A DNA stretch of 64,000 bases, from positions 4,216,001 to 4,280,000 of the forward strand of contig NZ_KB907307.1 in the NCBI RefSeq assembly GCF_000381925.1, given 5' to 3'. Shown here one piece after another: positions 55,999-64,000 of the stretch. Under the pieces are notes generated by a model. That model did not search any database, was not told where the DNA came from, and was given only the letters and a program-made list of their open reading frames with translations. The translations under genes were made by a program, and so were the position numbers. The stretch comes from Nocardia sp. BMG111209. Lineage in GTDB: Bacteria > Actinomycetota > Actinomycetes > Mycobacteriales > Mycobacteriaceae. Every line of letters begins with the position of its first letter. Position 1 is the stretch's first letter.

Positions 55999-58788
55999 TC
56001 ACTGCCCGGCTCCGGTCAGTTTTATGACGCTCACCGGATTCCCGTTGTTGTCGGCATAGATCAGCAGTGCGTCGTATTCGGAGCCGGCTTGTACCGGGGT
56101 GAAGCCGATGCTGATCGTGCAGGGCGTGTCGTAATGACCCGCTGCGCAGGTCGAGTCCTCCGGGACGACCTTGTAGGCCGCGGAAGTTATCGTCTTGCTG
56201 AAAATGCACTGCCGCCAGGTGATGGTGAAGGATTTCTCCGACCTGGTGTGAATCGGGACCGGGCCGAAAGCGAGCGCGGACGGATGCGGGTCGGGTACGC
56301 AGGGACCCGGTGGTGGCGTCGTAGTCGTAGTCGTCGTGGTGGTCGTCGTGGTCTCGGTGACGGTTCTCGTCGATGTCATGAAGATCGGATGTGTGGTGGT
56401 GGTCGTCGATGAGATGATCGGAACCTGTTGCGCCGCATTCCGCGTCGTAGAGATCTCGCTCGAGGCGGTGGGCGGATCCGGTTCCGTCGTTGTGGTCACC
56501 GGTACGACGCGTCCCAGGCCCAATGCCTCGTCCGGTGGTGACGCCGCGATCCATACGGCGATCAGCGCGACCATCAGCAATGTCGCGGCCACGATGGCAA
56601 TACGGCTCACCGCCCGGCTGCCACTCGTTCCGCGGCGGACCTGCAGCCGCTCGATGGTGGCCTCGACCTCGCGGGTGACCGGATGCTCGGAACCCAGGGC
56701 AGCGCCGAATGCCGGCAGCCATGACTGCCACAGTGCGAGCTTGTCACCGGCACTCGCGGTGCCGATGCCCGCGAGGAAGGTCAGTGCGCCGTTGGGATCG
56801 CCGGCCCCGAGATAGTGGTGAATGGCAGCCACCTGCCGGTAGGCCTCGGCATGGGCGGTTCCGGATTGTTGTGCGGCCACCAGGATTGCCAGATGCACGC
56901 GCGATGAGGGCACGCGATGCTGCCCCGTCGCCGTTTCGAGGGACGGTCGGAGCGTGGTGTGCGCGATGCCGAGATGTTCTGCGGGTGAGCCGGGGGCGCG
57001 CCGGCTGATCAGGACGCCGAGGAACACCGCGAGATCTCTGGCCAACGGCGCGTGGAATTCTCGCTCGATCTTCCTCTCTCGCACGAGAAGTAGTGCCGCA
57101 CGGCAGAGGACATCGATCGGCAGGACGGGGCCCGGTGCGGGAGTGTCGAGCAGAACGCTCAGGAAGATGTCGAGCGCCTCGACCGTGGCGGAATTCTCCG
57201 ACAGGTCCAGAGCGCCGCGAGCGATATCGATCCGGTGCCGGACCAGAGCGTCGAGGCTCAGCCGACCCGCGAGCGCGGATTCATCGAGGCGAGGCGCCAC
57301 CTCGACGATCAGCCGGGCCAGCAACCACCCTCCGGGTACCGGCCATGGACGATCGCCGCCGGCCGCGGTCGGATTACCGTCGGCGGGGGTGACAGCGTTC
57401 CACAATGCGGTGAATTCGCGTTCCGGCCAGGGCGCCGACCGTTCGTCGACGACGTGCGCGCTCAGATACTGCCGCACATCGGCTTCCGACGGCATCGGCA
57501 CCGCGAAGATTCGCATCCCGGGCACCTGCGGCAGCAGCGGGGCGTCGGTATCGGTGCACGCAGTGGCGACGATCCTGATCTGCTCGTATTCGAGCAGCGC
57601 GGTGAGGGTTTCGATGATCTGCTCGCGCCTGCCCTCCTGAGGATGGTCGAGCCCGTCGACGAGGATTGTGAGCGATGTCCTCGTCACGTCGCGTCGATTC
57701 AGCGCGGTGCGCAGCGGCAGCGGCAGCGGCATGCCGTCGTCGGCCGTGCCCGGACCGTCGGCCGTGGCGTCGTGGGCGCCTGTGAGTTGACGGGCCAGTT
57801 CCGACGTGAAGGTCTCGCGCGTACTGGTTCCGGTCAGGAACACCGCGGCATGCACGGCCTTGGCGCCGGTGTCCGCCAGATACGGTCGCAACAGCAACGC
57901 CAGCAACGTCGACTTGCCACTGCCGCTCGGCCCGATGATGAGTCGCAGGCGCGCACGCGGATGATCGGTGATGTCGTCGAGGAGATCGCGCATCGTGTCG
58001 GTGACGACCAGACGCCGGGTCAGGGCATTGACCGTGTCGGAGTCCGGCCTTCTCGACAAGACGTCGACCATCGGCGTGACATTGCGAGCCAGCCACAGAC
58101 CGGGGTCACCGGCGTCGTCCGCGGAACGCTGCCCCAATCCCAATGTCAGGTAGCGGGGCACCTGGTCGCGGCACTGTTCGGCGATCGGTCCCGCCAGGTT
58201 CGACACCGAGATGTCGACACCCTTGCCCGGGAGACCGGTGCGGATAGTACCGATCAGTTCTCGGGTGAAGCACCCTCGGTACGCGGCGTCCGCACCCGTG
58301 GCAACGAGAAGTTCGGCCCTTCCGACCGCGGGGGCCAGGATTCCTGTCCAGTCACGGCCGGCGCGCTTCACGACCGTCTCCGTGTGGCAGGTGTCGAGTA
58401 TCAGGATCAGCCCGTCCAGCCCGTTCGAGCCGCCGACCAGTTTCCGGATCGTATCCGGCAGATCCACTCCCGACAGCGGCCGATCGGCATCGGAATCCGC
58501 GCAGAGAAAGAAATAGTCGCCGTCGGCGGTGGTTTCTCCGTGCCCGATGAACGCGAGCAACAGGGTCGCTTGCTCCGCGGATGCGATCCGGACAGCGTCG
58601 GTCAGCCGGCTCTCCAGGTCCTTCGCGGACGGATCGGTGACAACGGTTCTGTCCGGGAGCACCGGATTCCAGTCCCCATATTCCGCGAGCATCGATGCCA
58701 GTTCGGCCGCCAATGGCGCCGGAAATCCCAGACGCTTGCCGGGATCACTACATTCCGATGCGACGACGAGAGCCAGCCGTTTCCCCAC
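55999..58788 (-). CDS. Caspase-like/P-loop NTPase membrane protein with external ASH-like domain
   Basis: 929 residues. Residues 1-230: caspase-type (C14) domain with the dyad His83 in AFIGHGE and Cys134 in ILDTCHTE. Residues 255-640: STAND/NACHT-like NTPase, Walker A GPSGSGKST at 286-294 and Walker B LTILVDGLDH at 373-382, then helical repeats. One membrane span at about 729-750, a Thr-rich stalk with a run of about 12 Thr, and a C-terminal ASH/choice-of-anchor-like beta domain (CTISIGFTPVQAGSEYDALLIYADNNG...LTGAG) with four Cys. Predicted layout: protease and NTPase inside, sensor outside. Next to tRNAs and divergent from a hydrolase. Likely a conflict or programmed-death protein; the trigger is unknown. 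Confidence 0.85.
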   Translation of the reverse strand: MGKRLALVVASECSDPGKRLGFPAPLAAELASMLAEYGDWNPVLPDRTVVTDPSAKDLESRLTDAVRIASAEQATLLLAFIGHGETTADGDYFFLCADSDADRPLSGVDLPDTIRKLVGGSNGLDGLILILDTCHTETVVKRAGRDWTGILAPAVGRAELLVATGADAAYRGCFTRELIGTIRTGLPGKGVDISVSNLAGPIAEQCRDQVPRYLTLGLGQRSADDAGDPGLWLARNVTPMVDVLSRRPDSDTVNALTRRLVVTDTMRDLLDDITDHPRARLRLIIGPSGSGKSTLLALLLRPYLADTGAKAVHAAVFLTGTSTRETFTSELARQLTGAHDATADGPGTADDGMPLPLPLRTALNRRDVTRTSLTILVDGLDHPQEGRREQIIETLTALLEYEQIRIVATACTDTDAPLLPQVPGMRIFAVPMPSEADVRQYLSAHVVDERSAPWPEREFTALWNAVTPADGNPTAAGGDRPWPVPGGWLLARLIVEVAPRLDESALAGRLSLDALVRHRIDIARGALDLSENSATVEALDIFLSVLLDTPAPGPVLPIDVLCRAALLLVRERKIEREFHAPLARDLAVFLGVLISRRAPGSPAEHLGIAHTTLRPSLETATGQHRVPSSRVHLAILVAAQQSGTAHAEAYRQVAAIHHYLGAGDPNGALTFLAGIGTASAGDKLALWQSWLPAFGAALGSEHPVTREVEATIERLQVRRGTSGSRAVSRIAIVAATLLMVALIAVWIAASPPDEALGLGRVVPVTTTTEPDPPTASSEISTTRNAAQQVPIISSTTTTTHPIFMTSTRTVTETTTTTTTTTTTTPPPGPCVPDPHPSALAFGPVPIHTRSEKSFTITWRQCIFSKTITSAAYKVVPEDSTCAAGHYDTPCTISIGFTPVQAGSEYDALLIYADNNGNPVSVIKLTGAGQ

Positions 58789-59214
58789 TCCGTAATCCTA
58801 CGGTCGCACAGCCTCCCCGTCCTGTCGAATATCACCGTAATCCGGCCGGAGTACAGATGGTCCCATTCGAGTTCATACGAGTCCTTACAGGATGATTTAC
58901 TTGCCTTTCAGATACGAAAACGTTCCTCATCGGACGAACTCACAACCGGTATGTCCGGTGCCTGCGGACAACCTATACGAAGCGGCCGTTCGTTAGTATT
59001 TCACGGTAACAACCGACCGGTGTGTATTCATAACCACTCCGGTGAACATGTGCGGATCGAAGCATCGACCGAGGCGATTTCCGATTGCGGTTCGAATTGC
59101 GCGTCCTGTGAACAGAATGCAAACGTACCCGCGAATCGAGACAGGGCAGTGTGCATCGTGCGAGAATGTTCGCCGGATGTTGTCAGACGAATCCGATCAG
59201 CACGGGGGTGGGTC
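58789..59214. other. Lower-GC divergent promoter region of the caspase/hydrolase pair
   Basis: 426 bases, visibly poorer in GC than neighbours, with AT-rich patches (GATGATTTACTTGCC at 58892, TTAGTATTTCACGG near 58994, TGTATTCATAACC near 59022). It must hold both promoters. In the frame of the hydrolase a GTG at 59158 could extend that protein by 19 residues. Confidence 0.5.
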
Positions 59215-60147
59215 TTGGCCACGATCGTTCTGGTACACGGCATCGCACAGTCCCAGAAAAGCGCAGATGCGCTCGAAAAGGATTGGATCCCGGATCTGGC
59301 AGGCGGCGTTCGCAATGCCGGAGCACCCGAACTCGCCGACCGGATCTGGCGGCAGAGCAGGCCCGGCGATCTCGAAACCAGAATGGCCTTCTACGGTGAT
59401 ATCTATCTCGATCCAGGCGCGCAAGGAGACAGCGGTTCGACCGGCCTCGGCGACGGCGGGATCGACCTCACCGAAAAACTCGCACTGGCCTGGCTGACCG
59501 AGGCGGCGAGGCGCGCCGGCGACCGACGAGATCGCCAGGATGCCGAACGCGAGTTGAACCTCCTCAGCGCGCCTCCCACAGGCGCCCAGGGGCGTGGCGC
59601 AGTCCTGCGGCCGGCGGCCCGAGCACTGTCCCGGCTACGGTGGTTCGCACCGTTCGGTATCGCCACCGCCGAGAAATTCGTATTCAAGGCCCTGGGTGAG
59701 GTCACCGGATACCTCACCGACGACAAGATCCGCGAGTACGCCCAGCAGCGGGTCCTGGGCCTGATCAGCTCCGAAACCCGCCTGGTGATCGCCCATTCCC
59801 TCGGCTCGGTCGTGGCCTACGAAGCGCTGCACCGCACCGACCGGCCGGTCACCTTCGTCACCCTGGGCTCGCCGCTCGGGTTGCGAAGCATCGTGTACCC
59901 GAAGCTGCGGCCACAGCCTCCGACCGTCCCCTCGTCGATGACCCGCTGGTACAACATTGCCGACCGGGACGACCTCGTCGCCACGGAACTCGATCTCGAC
60001 TTCGAACCCGTCGCGGGCCACACCACCAAGCCCGAAACCATCGACACGATCGACAACGGCTCCAGCCCGCACGACGCCGCCCGGTACCTGACGAAGCGGA
60101 CCCTCGGCGCGATCGTCGTCCGAGCGCTGGAGGGCACCGGCCACTAG
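59215..60147 (+). CDS. Serine alpha/beta-hydrolase paired with the caspase protein
   Basis: 310 residues from a TTG preceded by GGGGGTGGG. ATIVLVHGIAQSQKSADALEKDW is the first strand and oxyanion HG (His8-Gly9). The nucleophile elbow is AHSLGS with Ser195, and His286 in SSPHDAARY is the likely catalytic His. An acidic residue in NIADRDDLVATELD may complete the triad. There is no signal peptide, so it is cytosolic. A lipase or esterase role is possible. The long open frame upstream runs antisense through the caspase gene and is not coding. Divergent from the caspase gene; its stop is one base from the convergent RNA ligase. Confidence 0.8.
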   Translation: MATIVLVHGIAQSQKSADALEKDWIPDLAGGVRNAGAPELADRIWRQSRPGDLETRMAFYGDIYLDPGAQGDSGSTGLGDGGIDLTEKLALAWLTEAARRAGDRRDRQDAERELNLLSAPPTGAQGRGAVLRPAARALSRLRWFAPFGIATAEKFVFKALGEVTGYLTDDKIREYAQQRVLGLISSETRLVIAHSLGSVVAYEALHRTDRPVTFVTLGSPLGLRSIVYPKLRPQPPTVPSSMTRWYNIADRDDLVATELDLDFEPVAGHTTKPETIDTIDNGSSPHDAARYLTKRTLGAIVVRALEGTGH

Positions 60148-60148
60148 C

Positions 60149-60919
60149 TCAGGCCGTGCGGCGGCGGAGGGTGCGGTCGTAGTCCTCGAAACGGGCCTTG
60201 GCGATCGTGGCGCGGTCGGGGGTGCGCAGGACGATGCCCTCCGGGTGGCCGCCGCCGGCGGCGTCGAGCCGGCAGCGGGTCTCCGGCAACCGCTCGCCCA
60301 GGAATTCGCGCATCGCGCCGATGTCGGTCGGCAGTTCGGCGGCGTCCAGCGTGAACAGGCGGGGCGTGAGTTGCAGGCCGAAATCGGTTGCGGTGGTGGT
60401 CAATTCCGGCTCGGCGGCGAAGGGTTGACCGCCCGACTCGCGCCAGGCGGAGATCTCCGCGAGCGGGCGGGTGAACAGGTTCGCCCATTCGCGCAGTACC
60501 ACCATGTCGAACAGGCGGAATCCGACCGCGCGTTCGCCGGTGTACTGCTTGCTCGCGGCGGTGACCTTGCCGCCGAACAACTCCAGGTACAGCACGCGCA
60601 CCACGCCGTCGGCCGGGGGCATGGCGTCGGCCAGGTCGCGTAGGGCCGACACGATGCCCTGGGCCGGGTTGCCGATGAGATCGCCTCGGGCACAGAGCAG
60701 TTCCTCGCGGCTGCCGAGCAGCCAGGAGCCGTCGGGCAGGGCGATGATCCGGGAGTTGGTGCCGTCGACCTTCTCCGTGCCCAGTACCGGGCCGCGGAAC
60801 TCGACGACGGCGCCGGTCAGCGATCCGCGTTCGCCGAGTCCGTGGTAGGTCGGGATCGAGGGGTACTTGGTGGCGCTGTTGATCGCGTCGAGGTCGGCGG
60901 TGCGCAGGTCGAAATCCAC
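60149..60919 (-). CDS. RNA ligase family protein
   Basis: 256 residues of the nucleotidyltransferase (RNA ligase) fold. Motif I is Lys50 in TEKVDGTNSR; motif III-type segments are RLFDMVVL and VLYLELFGG; motif IV is PEGIVLRT; motif V is AKARFEDYDRTLRR. All residues needed for the lysyl-AMP step look present. It has no added kinase or phosphatase domain, so it would need 5'-phosphate/3'-OH ends, for instance after Pnkp. Convergent with the hydrolase. The GTG start has only a weak ribosome site. Confidence 0.82.
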   Translation of the reverse strand: MDFDLRTADLDAINSATKYPSIPTYHGLGERGSLTGAVVEFRGPVLGTEKVDGTNSRIIALPDGSWLLGSREELLCARGDLIGNPAQGIVSALRDLADAMPPADGVVRVLYLELFGGKVTAASKQYTGERAVGFRLFDMVVLREWANLFTRPLAEISAWRESGGQPFAAEPELTTTATDFGLQLTPRLFTLDAAELPTDIGAMREFLGERLPETRCRLDAAGGGHPEGIVLRTPDRATIAKARFEDYDRTLRRRTA

Positions 60920-61024
60920 TCGCTCATGGTCGCGGGCGACGAGCCGGGCCGTCCATCGAATTTCGCTGGGGCCCAGCGCCGTCCGGCTCGCATCCGGCGT
61001 GGATGCGAGCCACCGCGGTGCGGG

Positions 61025-61672
61025 TCAGTCGAACTGCGGGCCCTCGGTGCGGGTGCGCTTCAGTTCGTAGAAGTGCGGGTAGGCGGCCAGGATCACGGAT
61101 GCGTCCCAGAGCTTGCCGGCCTGCTCGCCGCGCGGGATGCGGGACAGCACCGGTCCGAAGAACGCCACGTCGTTGATGTGGATGGTCGGCGTGCCCACAT
61201 CGGGGCCCACCTTGTCCATGCCGGCGTGGTGGCTGACGCGGAGTTCCTCGTCGTAGTCGGTACTGCCGGCCGCCTGCGCGAGTTCGGCGGGGAGGCCGAC
61301 CTCGGCGAGGGCGTCGGCCACGACCGCGGCGAACGTCTCGGCGCGGTCCTCGCGCTCGTACTCCTCCTTGCGGTTGTGGATGCGGGTGCCCATCGCGGTG
61401 TACAGCGGGGACAGCACCTTCTCGCCGTGCTCCTGGGCGGCGGCGATCGCCACGCGCACCGGGCCCCACGCCGACTTCATCATTTCCTGATACTGCTCGG
61501 GCAGGTCACGGCCCTCGTTGAGCACCGCGAGGCTCATCACGTGGAAGCGGGTCTCGATGTCGCGAACCTTCTCGACCTCGAGGATCCAGCGGGAGGTGAT
61601 CCAGCACCACGGGCACAGTGGGTCGAACCAGAAGTCGACACGGTCCTTGGCACCGGTCTGTGCGGTCGTCAC
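61025..61672 (-). CDS. DsbA-like thioredoxin-fold oxidoreductase (mycothiol-dependent nitroreductase type)
   Basis: 215 residues. Cys20-Pro-Trp-Cys23 lies in [27 protein letters not shown], which with [31 protein letters not shown] and the final [12 protein letters not shown] matches Rv2466c almost throughout. Rv2466c uses mycothiol and oxidises or reduces small thiols and nitro compounds. The GTG at 61672 has GGAGAGGA eight bases before it. In M. tuberculosis this gene adjoins rpiB and nei; here about 8 kb intervenes. Confidence 0.9.
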   Translation of the reverse strand: MTTAQTGAKDRVDFWFDPLCPWCWITSRWILEVEKVRDIETRFHVMSLAVLNEGRDLPEQYQEMMKSAWGPVRVAIAAAQEHGEKVLSPLYTAMGTRIHNRKEEYEREDRAETFAAVVADALAEVGLPAELAQAAGSTDYDEELRVSHHAGMDKVGPDVGTPTIHINDVAFFGPVLSRIPRGEQAGKLWDASVILAAYPHFYELKRTRTEGPQFD

Positions 61673-61896
61673 GTCGGTAGTCCTCTCCGGAGGTTGATGT
61701 CTGTGTGGCGGCACACTACGGCCGTCGACCGACATCAACGCCGGAAACTTCCCTTTATTTCCGGGGTTGTCGGTGCCGCCCAGTAGTGTCGATCGGGCAG
61801 GGTCGGGTAGTCCCCGACAGATCACCGACGACAGAGGTTCGACCACACCGAGTACGTACGATGCCCGCGGCACGGCCGGCGCAGGAAGGTCCGCAC

Positions 61897-63117
61897 ATGA
61901 CCGAGGATTCCAGGTTCGTCATTGTCGGCGGCGGGCTCGCCGCGGCGAAGCTCGCCGAGCAGTTGCGAGCCCAGGAGTACACCGGAGCGCTCACGCTCAT
62001 CGGCGCGGAGTCGCATCCGCCGTACGAACGGCCGCCACTGTCGAAGGACCATCTGCTCGGCAAGAAGGCGCTGGTGGACTTCACCGTGCATCCGGCCGAG
62101 TGGTATCGCGAGCACGATGTCGATCTGCGCCTCGGCGCCACCGTCACCGCCATCGATCGCGCCACGAAAACCGTTGTGCTGCACGATGGTTCGACCGTCC
62201 CCTACGATCGCCTGGCACTGGCGACCGGCTCGCGGCCACGACGACTGCCGATTCCGGGCACCGATGCCGCCGGCGTGTACGAGCTGCGCACCATCGAACA
62301 ATCCGATGCGCTGCTCACCCTGTTCGGCGCGGCGCATCGGCTCGTCGTCATCGGCGGCGGGTGGATCGGCCTGGAGGTCACGGCGGCGGCGCGGGAGGCC
62401 GGTCTCGAGGTCACGGTGCTGGAGGCCGAGGATGTCCCGCTGCAGGCCGCGCTCGGGAAGCAGATCGGTGAGGTGTTCGCCGACCTGCATCGCGAGCACG
62501 GGGTCGACCTGCGCTGCGGCGCCCGGGTCGCCGAGATCGTCACCACCGACGGGCGCGCCACCGGCGTCCGGCTCACCGACGACACCGTGATCGAGGCCGA
62601 CGCGGTGCTGCTGGCGGTCGGCGCCCGGCCCAATGTCGAACTGGCCGTCGACGCCGACCTGCCGACCGGTGAGGGCGTCCTGGTGGACGAGAGCCTCGCC
62701 ACCTCCGACCCGGCGATCGTGGCCGTCGGCGATATCGCCGATCAGCAGCATCCGCTGCTCGGCCGCCGAATCCGGGTGGAGCACTGGGCGAATGCCCTCA
62801 ATCAGCCCGAGGTCGCCGCGGCGACCATGCTGGGCCGTCCCGCAGTCTACGACCGGTTGCCGTATTTCTTCACCGACCAGTACGACCTGGGTATGGAGTA
62901 CAGCGGTTACGTCGCCCCCGGACAGGACGCCTCGATCGTGATCCGGGGCGACGCGGGCCGCCGCGAATTCGTCGCATTCTGGCTGGATTCGGGTAACCGG
63001 ATCCTCGCCGGGATGAATGTGAACATCTGGGACGTCACCGATCGCATCCGGGAGTTGATCGTCACGGGCCGACCGGCCGATCCGCAGCGGCTGGCCGACC
63101 CGGACGTCGAGCTGTAG
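61897..63117 (+). CDS. FAD-dependent ferredoxin/rubredoxin-reductase-like oxidoreductase
   Basis: 406 residues. FAD-binding [18 protein letters not shown] starts at residue 7, and the NAD-binding motif is [21 protein letters not shown] at about 146. AVGDIAD is the second FAD contact and the C-terminal domain has [10 protein letters not shown]. This is the BphA4/Rv0688 type, passing electrons from NAD(P)H to a ferredoxin-like protein for a P450 or oxygenase. No ferredoxin gene is adjacent. GCAGGAAGG precedes the ATG. Confidence 0.9.
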   Translation: MTEDSRFVIVGGGLAAAKLAEQLRAQEYTGALTLIGAESHPPYERPPLSKDHLLGKKALVDFTVHPAEWYREHDVDLRLGATVTAIDRATKTVVLHDGSTVPYDRLALATGSRPRRLPIPGTDAAGVYELRTIEQSDALLTLFGAAHRLVVIGGGWIGLEVTAAAREAGLEVTVLEAEDVPLQAALGKQIGEVFADLHREHGVDLRCGARVAEIVTTDGRATGVRLTDDTVIEADAVLLAVGARPNVELAVDADLPTGEGVLVDESLATSDPAIVAVGDIADQQHPLLGRRIRVEHWANALNQPEVAAATMLGRPAVYDRLPYFFTDQYDLGMEYSGYVAPGQDASIVIRGDAGRREFVAFWLDSGNRILAGMNVNIWDVTDRIRELIVTGRPADPQRLADPDVEL

Positions 63118-63120
63118 CGG

Positions 63121-64000
63121 TCAGCCGGCCGCCGGCTCGGCGGCGAGTGCCCCGACGCGGAGCAGCTGTTTGCGGACCCTGCCGATGACGGTGCGCGGCA
63201 GGGTGCCGACGACCTCGATCCGGTCCGGAACCTTCGCTCGCGGCAGCCATTCGATGCAGTGCGCGAGCAGCTCCGAGACGTGCGGGACCGGTTGATGGCA
63301 GACCACGTAGGCGACGATCGACTCCTCCCCGTTCGGAACGGGCACACCGATCACGGCACAGTCGGTCACGGTCGGATGATCGGCCAGAACTCGCTCGACC
63401 TCGGCGGCGGAGATGTACTCGCCGAGGCGCCGGATCACATCGTCGGCACGGTCGTGGAAGGCGATGAAGCCGTCCGGTCGCAACCGGACCAGGTCGCCCG
63501 TGCGCAGCCAGCCGTCCGTCAGCACGGCCGCGGTCGCCTCGGGGTCGTCGTGGTAGCCGGCCATCAGCGTGTACCCGGGCAGGCCGCCGACCAGCAGCTC
63601 GCCCACCTCACCGGGGACCACGTCGACCCCGTCCGGATCCACCACCCGCACCCGGCCGGATGCGGTGGGCAGGCCGAGCGTGGCGTTGTCGTGCGGGCCG
63701 AACAACGGGTTGAGCAGCGGCGGCGCAACCGTCTCGGTCATGCCGTACAACTGCCGCAGCGGGCATTCGAAGCGGGTGCGGAAACGGACGAGCTGGGCCT
63801 CGGAGATGTTCTGCGCGAACAGCGCCGCGCGCAACCGGTTCTGGGCGTCGTACGGCGTTTCCGGCGCGGCCAGGATCATCCGCAGCGACGAGGCGAACAG
63901 ACTCGTCAGCGTGGCGCCGTGGATACACGCCTGGGCGGCCCAGCGGGTCGCCGAGAAGCGCGCCGTCACCGCGATCGACGCGCCCGACACCAGCGCGGAC
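63121..64000 (-). CDS. Acyl-CoA synthetase (AMP-forming), C-terminal part
   Basis: The 5' end lies beyond the window; about 293 residues are visible. ACIHGATLTSLFASSLRMIL, LYGMTET (adenylation core), DGWLRTGDLVRLRPDGF, DRADDVIRRLGEYISAAEVE and the C-terminal PRTVIGRVRKQLL follow ANL-family order. The usual catalytic Lys of the final PxxxxGK motif is Arg here (GRVRK). It resembles CaiC/FadD-type enzymes. Convergent with the FAD oxidoreductase, 3 bases between the stops. Confidence 0.87.
   Translation of the reverse strand, partial: SALVSGASIAVTARFSATRWAAQACIHGATLTSLFASSLRMILAAPETPYDAQNRLRAALFAQNISEAQLVRFRTRFECPLRQLYGMTETVAPPLLNPLFGPHDNATLGLPTASGRVRVVDPDGVDVVPGEVGELLVGGLPGYTLMAGYHDDPEATAAVLTDGWLRTGDLVRLRPDGFIAFHDRADDVIRRLGEYISAAEVERVLADHPTVTDCAVIGVPVPNGEESIVAYVVCHQPVPHVSELLAHCIEWLPRAKVPDRIEVVGTLPRTVIGRVRKQLLRVGALAAEPAAG

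Noticed and set aside
57235..59214. N-terminal 660-codon extension of the alpha/beta hydrolase
   Set aside because: It is antisense to the caspase-NTPase gene; the hydrolase match starts at the TTG at 59215.
55856..60919. Integrated element with attachment repeats of the tRNA-Pro 3' end
   Set aside because: I found no second copy of the tRNA 3' end, and no integrase or transposase in the window.

Overview
The window is 64 kb of a GC-rich, gene-dense chromosome from a mycolic-acid actinobacterium, most likely Nocardia or a close relative in Mycobacteriales. Three things point there. Ordinary GTG starts and ATGA or GTGA overlaps are common. Two blocks keep the Mycobacterium tuberculosis order: Nei1/RpiB/Rv2466c-type oxidoreductase/Tig/ClpP1/ClpP2/ClpX, and ValS/FolC/DUF4233/Ndk/Rne/L21/L27/Obg/ProB. 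There are also typical actinobacterial families: an ESX-associated EspG with a PPE-like protein, a glpD/TetR/flavoprotein/diacylglycerol-kinase block matching Rv2249c-Rv2252, and a KstR-type operator.

Layout. 0-5.5 kb: the end of a LigD-type polymerase gene, a 2-hydroxyacid dehydrogenase, a DUF4254 gene, an acyl-carrier-like protein with Cys at the phosphopantetheine site, then an espG/EspC-like/PPE-like operon. 5.6-18 kb, minus strand: proB, obg, rpmA, rplU, rne, ndk, a DUF4233 gene, folC, valS, with several clear hairpins between transcription units. 18.6-23.7 kb: lipid kinase, flavoprotein, TetR, glpD. 23.7-34.4 kb is accessory metabolism: VOC protein, SDR with a MerR-type promoter, a QueA-like protein, MarR/MFS pair, YggT, DinB-like, second MarR, ketosteroid isomerase under a KstR-like box, and fdhF-fdhD. 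34.5-39.9 kb: clpX, clpP2, clpP1, tig and an FKBP lipoprotein.

40.2-44.9 kb carries a bacterial RNA-repair operon (hen1-pnkp) preceded by a small condensation-domain protein that has lost its HHxxxDG motif. It is followed by about ten degenerate 20-24 bp tandem repeats. 45.2-50.2 kb: two membrane glycosyltransferases and a sensor histidine kinase without an adjacent regulator. 50.4-55.3 kb: NUDIX, M48 protease, rpiB, Nei-type glycosylase, a Gly/Tyr-tailed membrane protein and a GGDEF protein.

55.7-60.9 kb is the most unusual part. tRNA-Gly(UCC) and tRNA-Pro(UGG) are followed by a 929-residue membrane protein combining a caspase-like domain, a P-loop NTPase, one membrane span, a Thr-rich stalk and an ASH-like external domain. 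A serine alpha/beta hydrolase is transcribed divergently from it across a lower-GC spacer, and a stand-alone RNA ligase converges on that hydrolase. I read this as a candidate conflict or cell-suicide locus. The window ends with a mycothiol-dependent-type nitroreductase homologue, a FAD oxidoreductase and a truncated acyl-CoA synthetase.

All calls come from reading the sequence; no database search was run. Hairpins, promoters and operators were found by eye and have no energy or expression support.
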